Of a stretch of DNA of 33,652 nucleotides, positions 7,025 through 14,609 are shown in pieces. The DNA comes from Prevotellamassilia sp. (GTDB lineage: Bacteria; Bacteroidota; Bacteroidia; Bacteroidales; Bacteroidaceae). The DNA lies in the NCBI GenBank assembly GCA_009775705.1, contig VSQE01000020.1:1-33652 (forward strand), in the 5' to 3' direction. The notes beneath the pieces are model-generated. The model saw only the letters and a list, made by a program, of their open reading frames with translations. It made no database searches and was not told the origin of the DNA. Made by a program: the position numbers and the translations under genes. Positions within the stretch are counted from its first letter, which is position 1. The number at the start of each line of letters is the position of its first letter.

Positions 7025-7175
7025 AGAGCGTACTTTCACCATCATTCTCGATTTATTGTTGAAGTTGTCGAAGTTTCACCAATCGAACGATGCGAAAACG
7101 CTTCTTTAATATGTCTGCTCGCCCTTTGTGGGTTTGCGACTGCAAAGATAGCTAATTTTCTTGAAAGTACGCTCT
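7025..7175. repeat. Inverted-repeat-bounded segment, candidate invertible promoter
   Basis: AGAGCGTACTTTCA (7025-7038) is repeated perfectly in reverse as TGAAAGTACGCTCT (7162-7175), enclosing 123 bases. The enclosed segment contains a perfect -7 box (7150-7143, minus strand) pointing at the lipoprotein genes. A small serine recombinase of the invertase/resolvase class is encoded 65 bases to the right. This is the arrangement of Mpi-type promoter inversion in Bacteroides fragilis. Inversion would turn the promoter toward the 3' end of the recombinase gene. The loop is too long for a terminator. That it inverts is inference. Confidence 0.5.
7143..7150 (-). promoter_or_regulatory. -7 promoter box inside the inverted-repeat segment
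   Basis: The minus strand reads TATCTTTG, a perfect -7 consensus. No TTTG is found at the expected -33 position, which falls inside the right repeat arm. Transcription would start near 7136 and reach the lipoprotein ATG at 6836. In this assembly the box is in the orientation that would express the lipoproteins. Confidence 0.5.
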
Positions 7176-7240
7176 ATAAGAGGCTACTAAATAGATGTGG
7201 CGATAAAAATCTAATGAATATCAAGTAGCATTACCTTATA

Positions 7241-7870
7241 TTATAGGTCAAATTCCGCTTTTATGCGCTGGACGGTACTAACCGAGACATCACAAAGTTT
7301 TGCAGTACGTCTGACACTTGTGCCTTTCTTAAGTTCTTTAATTACCTCTTTATATTCAACCTCCTTTTGTTCTTTGGGTTTACGATAACCCTCTTTTCGA
7401 CCTAATTTGCCACCGTCTGCAATATATTTGGCTCTACCACTGTTTAATCTAAACTTGATATTTTCACGTTCCATCTCTGCACAAGTGCCTAAAACGCTGA
7501 TAAATATATTTAAGAATGGATTTTTAGTGCCATCAGCTTGGAATATAGATAGATTTTCCTTTTGGAAATAGATATTAAGATTGTTATCCTTACAACGTTT
7601 CACGTTGGCAAGCACTTCGTCTACATTACGACCTAAACGACTTAATTCACTTATCAAAAGTATATCTACTTTATTTTTAATGCAGTAATCCAAGCATTCA
7701 CACAGAACTGGACGTTCCTCGTTGCGTTTTGCTCCGCTGATATGTTCCTCAAACGTTTTAACTACATTAATATCATTCTTTGAGGCATAGCCGTTGAGGT
7801 CTGAAACTTGACGGTCTGTTGACTGTCTGTCGTTAGTGCTTGAAACTCGTGCGTATATTACTGCGTTCAT
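7241..7870 (-). CDS. Small serine recombinase (resolvase/invertase family)
   Basis: A 209-residue protein with a complete catalytic domain: nucleophile in ARVSS (Ser10), LSRLGR arginines (78 and 81) and the E-helix segment GTCAEMERENIKFRLNSGRA. A Gly-rich linker (GGKLGRKEGYRKP) and a C-terminal helix-turn-helix (TSVRRTAKLCDVSVSTVQRIKAEF) complete the usual architecture. It resembles DNA invertases and resolvases, including promoter invertases of Bacteroides. Its gene ends 65 bases from the 14-bp inverted repeat at 7025-7175, a likely substrate, and a cluster of GAATACA motifs upstream could be a second site or operator. It has a near-ideal promoter (7936-7905). Confidence 0.88.
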   Translation of the reverse strand: MNAVIYARVSSTNDRQSTDRQVSDLNGYASKNDINVVKTFEEHISGAKRNEERPVLCECLDYCIKNKVDILLISELSRLGRNVDEVLANVKRCKDNNLNIYFQKENLSIFQADGTKNPFLNIFISVLGTCAEMERENIKFRLNSGRAKYIADGGKLGRKEGYRKPKEQKEVEYKEVIKELKKGTSVRRTAKLCDVSVSTVQRIKAEFDL

Positions 7871-7904
7871 ATTCTTTTTTTATTTAACTCCTTCAATTAC
7901 AATA

Positions 7905-7936
7905 CAAATATACAGCTAAATTCTGATACAGGCAAA
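7905..7936 (-). promoter_or_regulatory. Promoter of the small serine recombinase
   Basis: On the minus strand TTTG (7936-7933) is followed after exactly 20 bases by TATATTTG (7912-7905), a near-ideal Bacteroidetes -33/-7 pair. The predicted transcript starts near 7898, 28 bases before the ATG at 7870. Confidence 0.7.
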
Positions 7937-7954
7937 TAAATCAAAGAATAAATT

Positions 7955-8022
7955 GAATACAATTTTATGTATTCTAAATGTAGATTTATAGAATTAAATG
8001 AATACGCTTTCTAAAGAATACA
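7955..8022. promoter_or_regulatory. GAATACA motif cluster, possible operator or recombination site
   Basis: GAATACA (7955-7961) and TGTATTC (7968-7974) form a 20-base palindrome with a 6-base spacer, and direct copies GAATAC (8000-8005) and GAATACA (8016-8022) follow. The cluster lies just upstream of the recombinase promoter and just after the Rep-like gene. Several spaced copies of one motif next to a resolvase gene are typical of res sites or autoregulatory operators; which applies here is not known. Confidence 0.4.
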
Positions 8023-8024
8023 TT

Positions 8025-8957
8025 TCACGCTACTAATGCACGGATATCTATTGTTGAGGCTATGTTATCCTGCAAACGCTTATACAGTTCTTTATATGGC
8101 TGCATCATCCTCGTAATGGAAGTGTTTTTACTGGATAATGCCCTAACCTTAGCCTCAACCTTTACCATATCATAATCACAATCTTTCAATAACAATTCAT
8201 GTTCATAATCTCGTAATGTCTGTGCTTTCCGTTGATGAGGTTCATACTTAACAGCCTCATCAATGACGGTAAGAATCGGATTAGCCGTAGCGTTAAGTAC
8301 ATTCTGTATATTGTTGTTTGGAATGTTTAATAACTGCCTTATCTGCTGTTTGGTATTTATGTTTAACTCAAATCTGACCTTATTCTTGAAATAAGAAAGG
8401 ATTTCATTCTTTGCAATAAGACTTTCTATAAAATTAATGTTATTAACCTTTTCCAATTCTTTATACTTATTATATATGGCTAACCGCTTCTTATATCTTT
8501 GAGTTGAGACAACATTTTCTAACACGATTCCACTATTGTACTGCTTCACCGTCCATTTTCGATAGTTGGTAAGGTTTTGTCGTATGGTTGAATTAATGAC
8601 ATTAATATCTGTCTCTATGTCCTTTGTTATATCACATTTTACTACCTCTGCATCGTGTAATATAGCCTCAATATCTAATCTACATATATTTAACTTGTTT
8701 ATGTTGTTGAGGCTGTCTTTAATAGTTTCACGATTTATCAGCTGTGAGTATTTATCTAATAGTATCTTTCCTGTAAATTCTAACACAAGTTCACTATGAG
8801 CGTAATCTACCATAATTAATAATGAATAAGGTTTGTCTTGCTGATATTTATAATATAGCACCTCATCAAATTTGGTTACGGAAAGAAAAACCGAACTATC
8901 TATATCGGAGATATAATCTATCGAAGTAATCAATTTCATCTTGTCGAATTTTATCAT
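8025..8957 (-). CDS. Putative replication initiation protein (phage/plasmid Rep-like)
   Basis: A 310-residue protein without signal peptide. The pattern ELVLEFTGKILLDKYSQLIN, then INKLNICRLDIEAIL and EVVKCDITKDI, a Lys/Arg-rich middle (STQRYKKRLAIYNKYKEL) and KVRFELNINTKQQIRQLLNI followed by NPILTVIDEAV, resembles Bacteroidetes small-replicon proteins related to the filamentous-phage II/X or rolling-circle Rep group. The RFEL segment is a common feature of that group. I cannot identify a catalytic Tyr or HUH motif with certainty, so the assignment is tentative. It is preceded by a 59-residue basic protein and followed by the GAATACA cluster and the small recombinase, a layout expected of a replicon core. 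Confidence 0.5.
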   Translation of the reverse strand: MIKFDKMKLITSIDYISDIDSSVFLSVTKFDEVLYYKYQQDKPYSLLIMVDYAHSELVLEFTGKILLDKYSQLINRETIKDSLNNINKLNICRLDIEAILHDAEVVKCDITKDIETDINVINSTIRQNLTNYRKWTVKQYNSGIVLENVVSTQRYKKRLAIYNKYKELEKVNNINFIESLIAKNEILSYFKNKVRFELNINTKQQIRQLLNIPNNNIQNVLNATANPILTVIDEAVKYEPHQRKAQTLRDYEHELLLKDCDYDMVKVEAKVRALSSKNTSITRMMQPYKELYKRLQDNIASTIDIRALVA

Positions 8958-9033
8958 TAAAAATTAAAACATAATACTTTATTTATTTGCAGTTGTGCAA
9001 GTTTTGTCATCTTGACAAGTAGTAAGGTAGGGG

Positions 9034-9213
9034 TTATTCCTCTACCTTTTCATTTGTTGGTTTATTAGGGATTGTTTTCCAATAATCCCTAAGTCCATTG
9101 CTAATTTTCTTTTTGTGGGTAAATGACTTTGATTTACCTTTCATTGCCATACTGATTTTGGCTTTTGTTTCGTCTGAAAGTTCTCTAAACTGTCTCATAT
9201 TTGTATTTTTCAT
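9034..9213 (-). CDS. Small basic protein, NUMOD3-like helical motif
   Basis: A 59-residue ORF reading MKNTNMRQFRELSDETKAKI, then SMAMKGKSKSFTHKKKISNG and a C-terminal DYWKTIPNKP segment. The repeated pattern (K-I-S-x-A-M-K-G-K ... K-K-K-I-S) resembles the NUMOD3-type DNA-binding motif found in homing endonucleases and in small proteins of Bacteroides mobile elements. Met6 at 9198 is an alternative start. It lies 76 bases upstream of the Rep-like gene on the same strand and may be co-transcribed as its regulator. Function is inferred only from the motif and the basic composition. Confidence 0.6.
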   Translation of the reverse strand: MKNTNMRQFRELSDETKAKISMAMKGKSKSFTHKKKISNGLRDYWKTIPNKPTNEKVEE

Positions 9214-9558
9214 AGTTTTATTATTTACTCTTACTATATATAAATATACCGTAGTTTGAAAAGTTTATCAAGTTCGGTAAGTTATATCTAAAAATTTTAG
9301 GAGGGAATTTTTCAATGTACGGCAAACGGTTCGTTCCTATATAGCTTACTATTATTAAGTATATTGAGTGGCAGAATACGTAAGTGAACGCCTTACCAAA
9401 CAGCAATATAAAGAACGAAAAACAGGAAAGACGATACTGAAAGTAAATCCCTTACATTACAGATATGCTATATTGACTATTCTCTATTAGCATACCAATC
9501 AATAAAATCTATTATCTTTGCAAAATCATTAAGGAAAGTTCGATAATCAGGCACAAAA
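9214..9558. other. Right end of the island, no confident gene
   Basis: AT-rich sequence. A 61-codon minus-strand ORF (9221-9406) has no recognisable features and is not called. TATCTTTG at 9513-9520 on the plus strand is a perfect -7 box pointing out of the island toward the sulfatase, though the hairpin at 9568-9600 lies in between. An imperfect copy of the tRNA end (TTCGATAATCAGGCACAAA) lies at 9539-9557. Confidence 0.4.
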
Positions 9559-9564
9559 GCGCAC
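9559..9564. repeat. Putative right attachment core (attR)
   Basis: GCGCAC, matching the tRNA-end core at 3241-3246. AT-rich island sequence ends here and GC-rich backbone begins with the hairpin at 9568. Confidence 0.4.
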
Positions 9565-9567
9565 CGG

Positions 9568-9600
9568 ACATCCGGACGGTAATTGTTGCCGTCCGGATGT
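9568..9600 (+). terminator. Hairpin, probably the original tRNA-Leu terminator
   Basis: Perfect 12-bp stem ACATCCGGACGG with CCGTCCGGATGT and a 9-base loop, followed by TGTGTCTT. No gene immediately upstream needs a terminator in the present layout. In the reconstructed empty site the hairpin would start within a few bases of the tRNA 3' end, so it was probably the tRNA terminator before the island inserted. Confidence 0.6.
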
Positions 9601-9664
9601 TGTGTCTTAGAACGCGGAGAGAGTTCCGTCAGATGTAATCATCTATAAAAAAGTTTTCAGACCT

Positions 9665-11197
9665 ATGAAAAAAACGTTGTTGCCCCTTTCGCTTCTTGTA
9701 GCTTCCGGCTGTGCCGCCCAGTCAGTGGGTGTGCGCCCCAATGTGATATTGCTTGTTGCCGACGATTTGGGATATGGAGATCTGTCGTGTTATGGCGCGC
9801 GGCGGGTGGAGACGCCTTGCGTGGACAGCATAGCCCGTGCTGGCCTTGTCTTTACGGACGCCAACGCCTGTGCTTCGACCAGCACCCCTTCGCGCTACGG
9901 TCTGCTGACGGGAAGCTACCCTTTCCGCAAGGCCGGGACGGATGTGGCGGCGGGCAATGCCGGCATGATCATCCGGCCGGAGCAATATACCGTGGCCGAT
10001 GCGTTCCGGGAGGCCGGCTATGTTACCGGGGCCGTGGGGAAATGGCATCTGGGGCTGGGCAACCGGACCGCGGAGCAGGACTGGAACGGAAAGCTCGACA
10101 AGGACCTTTCCGACATAGGCTTTGACTATCATTACATCATGGCGGCCACGGCCGACCGTGTTCCTTGTGTGTTTATAGAGAACGGCAGGGTGGCGAACTT
10201 CGATGCCGCGGCTCCGATAGAGGTGAGCTATCGGGAGAATTTTCCAGGAGAGCCTACGGGCAGGACGCATCCCGAGCTGCTCACCAAACTGCGGCCCAGC
10301 CACGGGCACGACCAGAGCATTGTGAACGGCATCAGCCGCATCGGCTACATGAAGGGCGGAGGCAAGGCCCTGTGGCGCGACGAGGATATTGCCGACAGCA
10401 TCGCGTCCCATGCCGAGCGGTTCATCGAGAACTGTGACGGACGCCCCTTCTTTCTTTATCTCTGTACGAATGATATCCACGTGCCGCGCTATCCGCACGA
10501 GCGTTTCCGGGGCAAGAGCCCGATGGGGTTGCGGGGCGAGGCCATCCTGCAATTCGACTGGACCGTGCGCCGCGTGACGGAAGCGCTGCGCCGACGGGGA
10601 CTGTCGGACAACACGCTGCTCATCATCACCAGCGACAACGGTCCCGTGCTGGACGACGGCTATGCGGACGGAGCCGAGAAACTGGCAGGAGGGCATCGTC
10701 CCGGAGGCCGGCTCCGCGGAGGCAAGTACAGTTCGTTCGAGGCGGGAAGCGTGGTGCCTTTCATCGTACACTGGCCCGGTCATGTACCGACGGGGACCAG
10801 CAAGGCCTTGGTCTCACACATAGACTGCGCGGCTTCTCTGGCCCGGTTGGCGGGCGTGAGGTTGCCGGAAGGAGCGGCGGCCGACAGCCACGACTGCCTC
10901 GATACCTGGCTGGGACGCGACACCGTTCCCCGGCCATTTGCCGTCAAGTTGTCCGCCAACCGCAATATCGTGTTGCGTTCGGGACAGTGGAAATACATCC
11001 CCGCCCATGGCGGCGGCGCGATGATACAGTGGGGGCCGAAAATCGAGACCGGAAACTCCCCCGCACCTCAACTGTATGATATGACCCGCGATGCCGGCGA
11101 GGAACGCGACTGTGCGCGGGAACATCCCGACATTGTGGCCCGTTTCGACCGTCTGCTGGAACAGTTGCGTACGACACCCGATGCCCGGATGCCCTGA
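9665..11197 (+). CDS. Sulfatase, serine-type (S1 family), lipoprotein
   Basis: A 510-residue sulfatase likely to release sulfate from a glycan. A short signal ends in a lipobox (VASGC, Cys16). The metal-binding pair is in LLVADDLGYGD (Asp33-Asp34). The activation motif is S-T-P-S-R followed by YGLLTG, with the serine (Ser73) to be converted to formylglycine, so it needs an anaerobic sulfatase-maturating enzyme encoded elsewhere. Further active-site segments are GKWHLG, NDIHVPR, TSDNGP and RGGKYSSFEAG. The C-terminal subdomain contains RSGQWKYIP. Length and motif order match bacterial S1 sulfatases; the substrate cannot be read from the sequence. No TonB-dependent transporter or glycosidase lies next to it, so it is not in an obvious polysaccharide locus. 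Confidence 0.9.
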   Translation: MKKTLLPLSLLVASGCAAQSVGVRPNVILLVADDLGYGDLSCYGARRVETPCVDSIARAGLVFTDANACASTSTPSRYGLLTGSYPFRKAGTDVAAGNAGMIIRPEQYTVADAFREAGYVTGAVGKWHLGLGNRTAEQDWNGKLDKDLSDIGFDYHYIMAATADRVPCVFIENGRVANFDAAAPIEVSYRENFPGEPTGRTHPELLTKLRPSHGHDQSIVNGISRIGYMKGGGKALWRDEDIADSIASHAERFIENCDGRPFFLYLCTNDIHVPRYPHERFRGKSPMGLRGEAILQFDWTVRRVTEALRRRGLSDNTLLIITSDNGPVLDDGYADGAEKLAGGHRPGGRLRGGKYSSFEAGSVVPFIVHWPGHVPTGTSKALVSHIDCAASLARLAGVRLPEGAAADSHDCLDTWLGRDTVPRPFAVKLSANRNIVLRSGQWKYIPAHGGGAMIQWGPKIETGNSPAPQLYDMTRDAGEERDCAREHPDIVARFDRLLEQLRTTPDARMP

Positions 11198-11299
11198 AAG
11201 GAAGGGAGGCCCGTTCCTCTGCACGGAAAAAACTTTAAATTTTAAGATTCTGTCAGACAAATTATTATAGACAAATTGCATCCGAAGTCCCGGATTAGG

Positions 11300-11330
11300 T
11301 TGGAATATTCAGAAAAAAGTGTGAACTTTG
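11300..11330 (+). promoter_or_regulatory. Candidate dnaA promoter
   Basis: TTGG (11300-11303) and, after 19 bases, GAACTTTG (11323-11330), one base off the -7 consensus. The dnaA ATG is 40 bases downstream. A direct repeat of AGACAAATT (11255-11263 and 11269-11277, period 14) lies upstream and could be a regulatory site. No DnaA boxes (TTATNCACA) are visible between the sulfatase and dnaA. Confidence 0.35.
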
Positions 11331-11370
11331 TATGCCAAAATAAAAAAACACGCACAACAATCTGAACCGT

Positions 11371-12714
11371 ATGGATACTCTTGCCGCCGGCAAATGGAAC
11401 GCTTGTCTGGACTATATCCGGCAGAACCTGGACGAAAAGGATTTTCGTTGGTTTCTTCCGCTGAAGTTCGTCTCACTTGAAGACGGACGGCTGACAGTCA
11501 GTGTGCCCAGCAAAACGGTGTACGAATACATCGGTCAGTATCACCGCCCGCTGGTGCAGGAGGCACTGGTGCGTGAATTTGGCAGCGGTGTGCAGCTCAT
11601 CTGGCGCAACGAAGAGGCCGTGGCGGCCCTGCGAGCGCGCGAACATCCCGTATCGGCAGATAAAAAGGCGGAGCGGAAGGCGCCGCCTCTGGATCCTCAG
11701 CTCAATTCCTGCTATACGTTTGAGAATTTTATTGAGGGCGAAGCCAACAAGCTGGCGCGTGCCGTGGCTCTTTCCATTGCCGAGCGGCCGGGGCAGCAGA
11801 CGTTCAACCCCTTTTTCCTTTACGGCCCGTCGGGAGTGGGGAAGACGCATCTGGTCAATGCCATCGGTATGCGCATCCGTGAACTGTATCCCGAAAAGCG
11901 TGTGCTGCTGGTGTCGGCCCATGTCTTCAAAATGCAGTATACCGATGCCTCGTTGCACAACACGCCCAACGACTTCATGCACTTCTACCAGTCTATAGAC
12001 GTGCTCATCATAGACGATATTCAGGAAATCACCACGCCCAAGACGCAGCAGGCTTTCTTCCATATATTCAACCATTTGCAACAGAACCGCCGGCAGATTG
12101 TCATGACGTGCGACAAGTCGCCCGTGGAGCTGGACGGTTTCGAGGAACGCATGCTGACCCGTTTCAAATGGGGCATGACCACCGGACTGGAGCGTCCCGA
12201 CATAGCGTTGCGGCGTGCCATTCTCGAAGCTAAGATCCGCCGCGACGGACTGAAGGACTTTCCGGGTGATGCCGTTTCCTATATAGCGCAACATGTGGAC
12301 AGCAGTGTGCGCGAACTGGAGGGCATTGTCAATTCCATCATGGCCTATTCCATCATGGACAACTGCGACATAGATGTCAGTCTGGCTGAGAAATGTGTCA
12401 CACGTGTCATCAATCTTGAAAAACGCGAACTTACTCAGGACGACATTGTCCACTATGTGTGTCGGCGCTATGGGGTGAAGCAGAAGGAACTGGTGTCCAA
12501 AAGTCGCCGTCAGGTCCTTGCCCAGGCCCGTCAGCTGGCCATGTATCTGTGCCATAAATATACCGGCATGTCCTATTCGCAGATAGGCCGGAGCATGGGT
12601 GGCCGCGACCATTCCACGGTGTTGTATTCCTGCAATCTGGTGGCGCGGCGCATCACCGTGGACAAGAATTTCCGCCGTGAAGTGGAGGAACTCGAGGCCG
12701 CGTTCAAGAAATAA
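11371..12714 (+). CDS. dnaA: Chromosomal replication initiator protein DnaA
   Basis: A 447-residue AAA+ initiator that binds DnaA boxes at oriC and opens the origin. Domain I (about 1-75) begins WNACLDYIRQNLDEKDFRWF. A short linker (about 85-110) precedes the AAA+ domain with Walker A GPSGVGKTH (from residue 152), Walker B LIIDDIQ, and the sensor segment MLTRFKWG. Domain IV ends with the DnaA signature GGRDHSTVLYSC that contacts the box. Length is normal. It stands alone between a sulfatase and recQ, without dnaN or rpmH, which is usual in Bacteroidetes, where dnaA need not mark the origin. Confidence 0.96.
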   Translation: MDTLAAGKWNACLDYIRQNLDEKDFRWFLPLKFVSLEDGRLTVSVPSKTVYEYIGQYHRPLVQEALVREFGSGVQLIWRNEEAVAALRAREHPVSADKKAERKAPPLDPQLNSCYTFENFIEGEANKLARAVALSIAERPGQQTFNPFFLYGPSGVGKTHLVNAIGMRIRELYPEKRVLLVSAHVFKMQYTDASLHNTPNDFMHFYQSIDVLIIDDIQEITTPKTQQAFFHIFNHLQQNRRQIVMTCDKSPVELDGFEERMLTRFKWGMTTGLERPDIALRRAILEAKIRRDGLKDFPGDAVSYIAQHVDSSVRELEGIVNSIMAYSIMDNCDIDVSLAEKCVTRVINLEKRELTQDDIVHYVCRRYGVKQKELVSKSRRQVLAQARQLAMYLCHKYTGMSYSQIGRSMGGRDHSTVLYSCNLVARRITVDKNFRREVEELEAAFKK

Positions 12715-12755
12715 CGTTTTTCTTTGTTTTCATTCTTCAATAAAAATATCCAGTC

Positions 12756-14582
12756 GTGACTCCCCGTGAAGCCTTGAAAAAGTATTTCGGCTATGACAGT
12801 TTCCGTCCGGCCCAGGAAGAGATAGTCCGTACCGTCCTTTCGGGGAACGATTGTCTGGTGCTGATGCCTACGGGTGGCGGCAAGAGCATCTGTTACCAGA
12901 TTCCGGCCCTTGTGGCAGAGGGAACGGCTGTGGTGGTTTCCCCCCTGATATCCCTGATGAAGGATCAGGTGGAGGGGCTGCGGGCTGCGGGCATCGCGGC
13001 GTGTGCCCTCAACAGTGTGCAGACATTCGAGGAGAACGCCCGTTTGCGGGCCGAGTGTCGGGCCGGTCGGGTGAAACTGTTGTACATGTCGCCCGAGACG
13101 CTGCTGGCCGAGCTTTCCGGTTTTTTACAGGACATAGGCATCAGCCTTATCGCTGTTGACGAGGCACATTGCGTCAGCCAGTGGGGACACGATTTCCGTC
13201 CCGAATATACGCGGCTGGGAGTGTTGCGTGATGTCTTTCCCGGGGTGCCTGTGATGGCCCTTACCGCCACAGCCGACAAGGTGACGCGCCGCGACATCCT
13301 CTCTCAACTGCGGTTGTCGGACGATGTGAAGGTCTTTATCTCTTCCTTCGACCGGCCCAATCTCTCCCTTGATGTAAGGCGTGGCCTCAGCGGCAAGGAC
13401 AAACTCCGTGCCGTTACCGGTTTCATAGCCGACCACGCCGGACAGAGTGGTATCGTCTATTGTCTGGCGCGCAAGACTACGGAGAAACTGGCGGCCGAGC
13501 TGCGGCTGGCAGGCATTGATGCCGTGCCCTATCATGCAGGTCTTTCTCCCGAGGAACGCGATGCCGCCCAGACGGACTTCATCCGCGACCGCGTGCAGGT
13601 GGTGGTCGCTACCATCGCTTTCGGCATGGGCATCGACAAGAGCAATGTCCGGTGGGTGATCCATTACAACCTGCCCAAGAGTATTGAGAGTTTCTATCAG
13701 GAAATAGGACGGGCGGGCCGCGATGGTCTGCCGGCCGATACACTTCTGCTTTACAATTATTCCGACATCGTGCAGTTGACGAGTTTTGCCCGTGAGAGCG
13801 GACAGCGTGAAATCAACATGGAGCGTCTGGACCGTATGCGCGAGTATGCCGAGTCCGATGTGTGTCGCCGGCGCATCCTGCTCAATTATTTCGGTGAGAA
13901 AAGCGATGCCGTTTGCGGCAACTGTGATGTGTGCCATCATCCGCCGCAGCGTTTTGACGGAACGGTGCTGGCAAGAAAAGCCCTCAGTGCCATTTGCCGC
14001 ACCGGTCAGCAGGTGACGATGCGCGGTACGGTGGACATTCTGCGCGGTGTATATTCGCCGGCCGTTATCGAGCACGGCTATTCGCAGCTCAAGACTTTCG
14101 GAGTGGGGCGTGATGTGCCCGGCCGTGACTGGCAGGACTATCTGTTGCAGATGTTGCAGATGGGATTGTTCGAGATTGCGTATGACGAGCAGAACCATCT
14201 GAAAATGACTTCGCTGGGCGAGGATGTGGTGTATGGTCGTCGGCCGCTCGAACTGGCCGTCATACGGCGTGAGGAGCCTAAGCCGGCAAAAAAAGGAAAA
14301 AAAGAACAGAAAGCCGTACCGCAACTCGGATTGCAGGTGTCGGGCGGGGCAGCTGTTGCCAGCGATGCGCTTTTTCAGCGTCTGCGCGAACTGCGCCGCC
14401 GGCTGGCCGACGAACAGGGTTTCCCTCCCTATATAATAATGAGCGACAAGGTGCTGCGTCTGCTTTCGGCAGTACGTCCCCGCACAGTCGAGGAGTTCGG
14501 CAATATCAGTGGTATCGGCGAGTTCAAGCAGCGGAAATACGGCCGCCTCTTTGTTGATGAAATCCGCGACTTTCTGAAATAA
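12756..14582 (+). CDS. recQ: ATP-dependent DNA helicase RecQ (with HRDC domain)
   Basis: A 608-residue 3'-5' helicase of superfamily 2 acting in recombination and fork repair. Walker A is MPTGGGKS (Lys43), the DEAH box lies in VDEAHCVSQWGHDFR (from Asp135), and the C-terminal helicase motifs include GMGIDKSNVRWVIHYNLPKS and QEIGRAGRDG. The RQC zinc site is formed by C-R-R-R ... CGNCDVC. The last ~80 residues, after a basic linker (KPAKKGKKEQK), form an HRDC domain (LFQRLRELRRRLADEQGFPP). The start is GTG at 12756, 41 bases after dnaA, so the two may be co-transcribed. It is one of two RecQ proteins in the window and the one with the HRDC domain. Confidence 0.95.
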   Translation: MTPREALKKYFGYDSFRPAQEEIVRTVLSGNDCLVLMPTGGGKSICYQIPALVAEGTAVVVSPLISLMKDQVEGLRAAGIAACALNSVQTFEENARLRAECRAGRVKLLYMSPETLLAELSGFLQDIGISLIAVDEAHCVSQWGHDFRPEYTRLGVLRDVFPGVPVMALTATADKVTRRDILSQLRLSDDVKVFISSFDRPNLSLDVRRGLSGKDKLRAVTGFIADHAGQSGIVYCLARKTTEKLAAELRLAGIDAVPYHAGLSPEERDAAQTDFIRDRVQVVVATIAFGMGIDKSNVRWVIHYNLPKSIESFYQEIGRAGRDGLPADTLLLYNYSDIVQLTSFARESGQREINMERLDRMREYAESDVCRRRILLNYFGEKSDAVCGNCDVCHHPPQRFDGTVLARKALSAICRTGQQVTMRGTVDILRGVYSPAVIEHGYSQLKTFGVGRDVPGRDWQDYLLQMLQMGLFEIAYDEQNHLKMTSLGEDVVYGRRPLELAVIRREEPKPAKKGKKEQKAVPQLGLQVSGGAAVASDALFQRLRELRRRLADEQGFPPYIIMSDKVLRLLSAVRPRTVEEFGNISGIGEFKQRKYGRLFVDEIRDFLK

Positions 14583-14609
14583 CGGAGCGGCCTCCGGTTG
14601 GGTGCCTTT

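Larger units (their letters stand above)
3247..9564. mobile_element. tRNA-Leu-integrated element with a large serine recombinase (~6.3 kb)
   Basis: The island is markedly more AT-rich than the sequence on either side, begins exactly at a tRNA 3' end, and starts with a large serine recombinase. It carries two further serine recombinase genes, two lipoproteins, a Rep-like protein and a small basic protein, all transcribed leftward. No conjugation, relaxase, capsid or zot genes are visible. It is most simply read as an integrated small replicon or a degenerate remnant with a lipoprotein cargo. The edges are inferred from base composition and short shared cores, not from an empty-site comparison. 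Confidence 0.75.

Noticed and set aside
9221..9406. 61-codon minus-strand ORF at the right end of the island
   Set aside because: AT-rich composition alone explains an aromatic/Ile-rich peptide; no motif or coupled neighbour.
3247..9564. CRISPR array or restriction system in the island
   Set aside because: No regularly spaced direct repeats, and no methylase, nuclease or cas genes were seen.
11198..11370. oriC next to dnaA
   Set aside because: No DnaA boxes or AT-rich unwinding array could be found; dnaA is often away from oriC in Bacteroidetes.
14580..14600. Hairpin AACGGAG/CTCCGGTT between recQ and the GH127-like gene
   Set aside because: The stem is imperfect and short, with no T-run directly after it; not called as a terminator.
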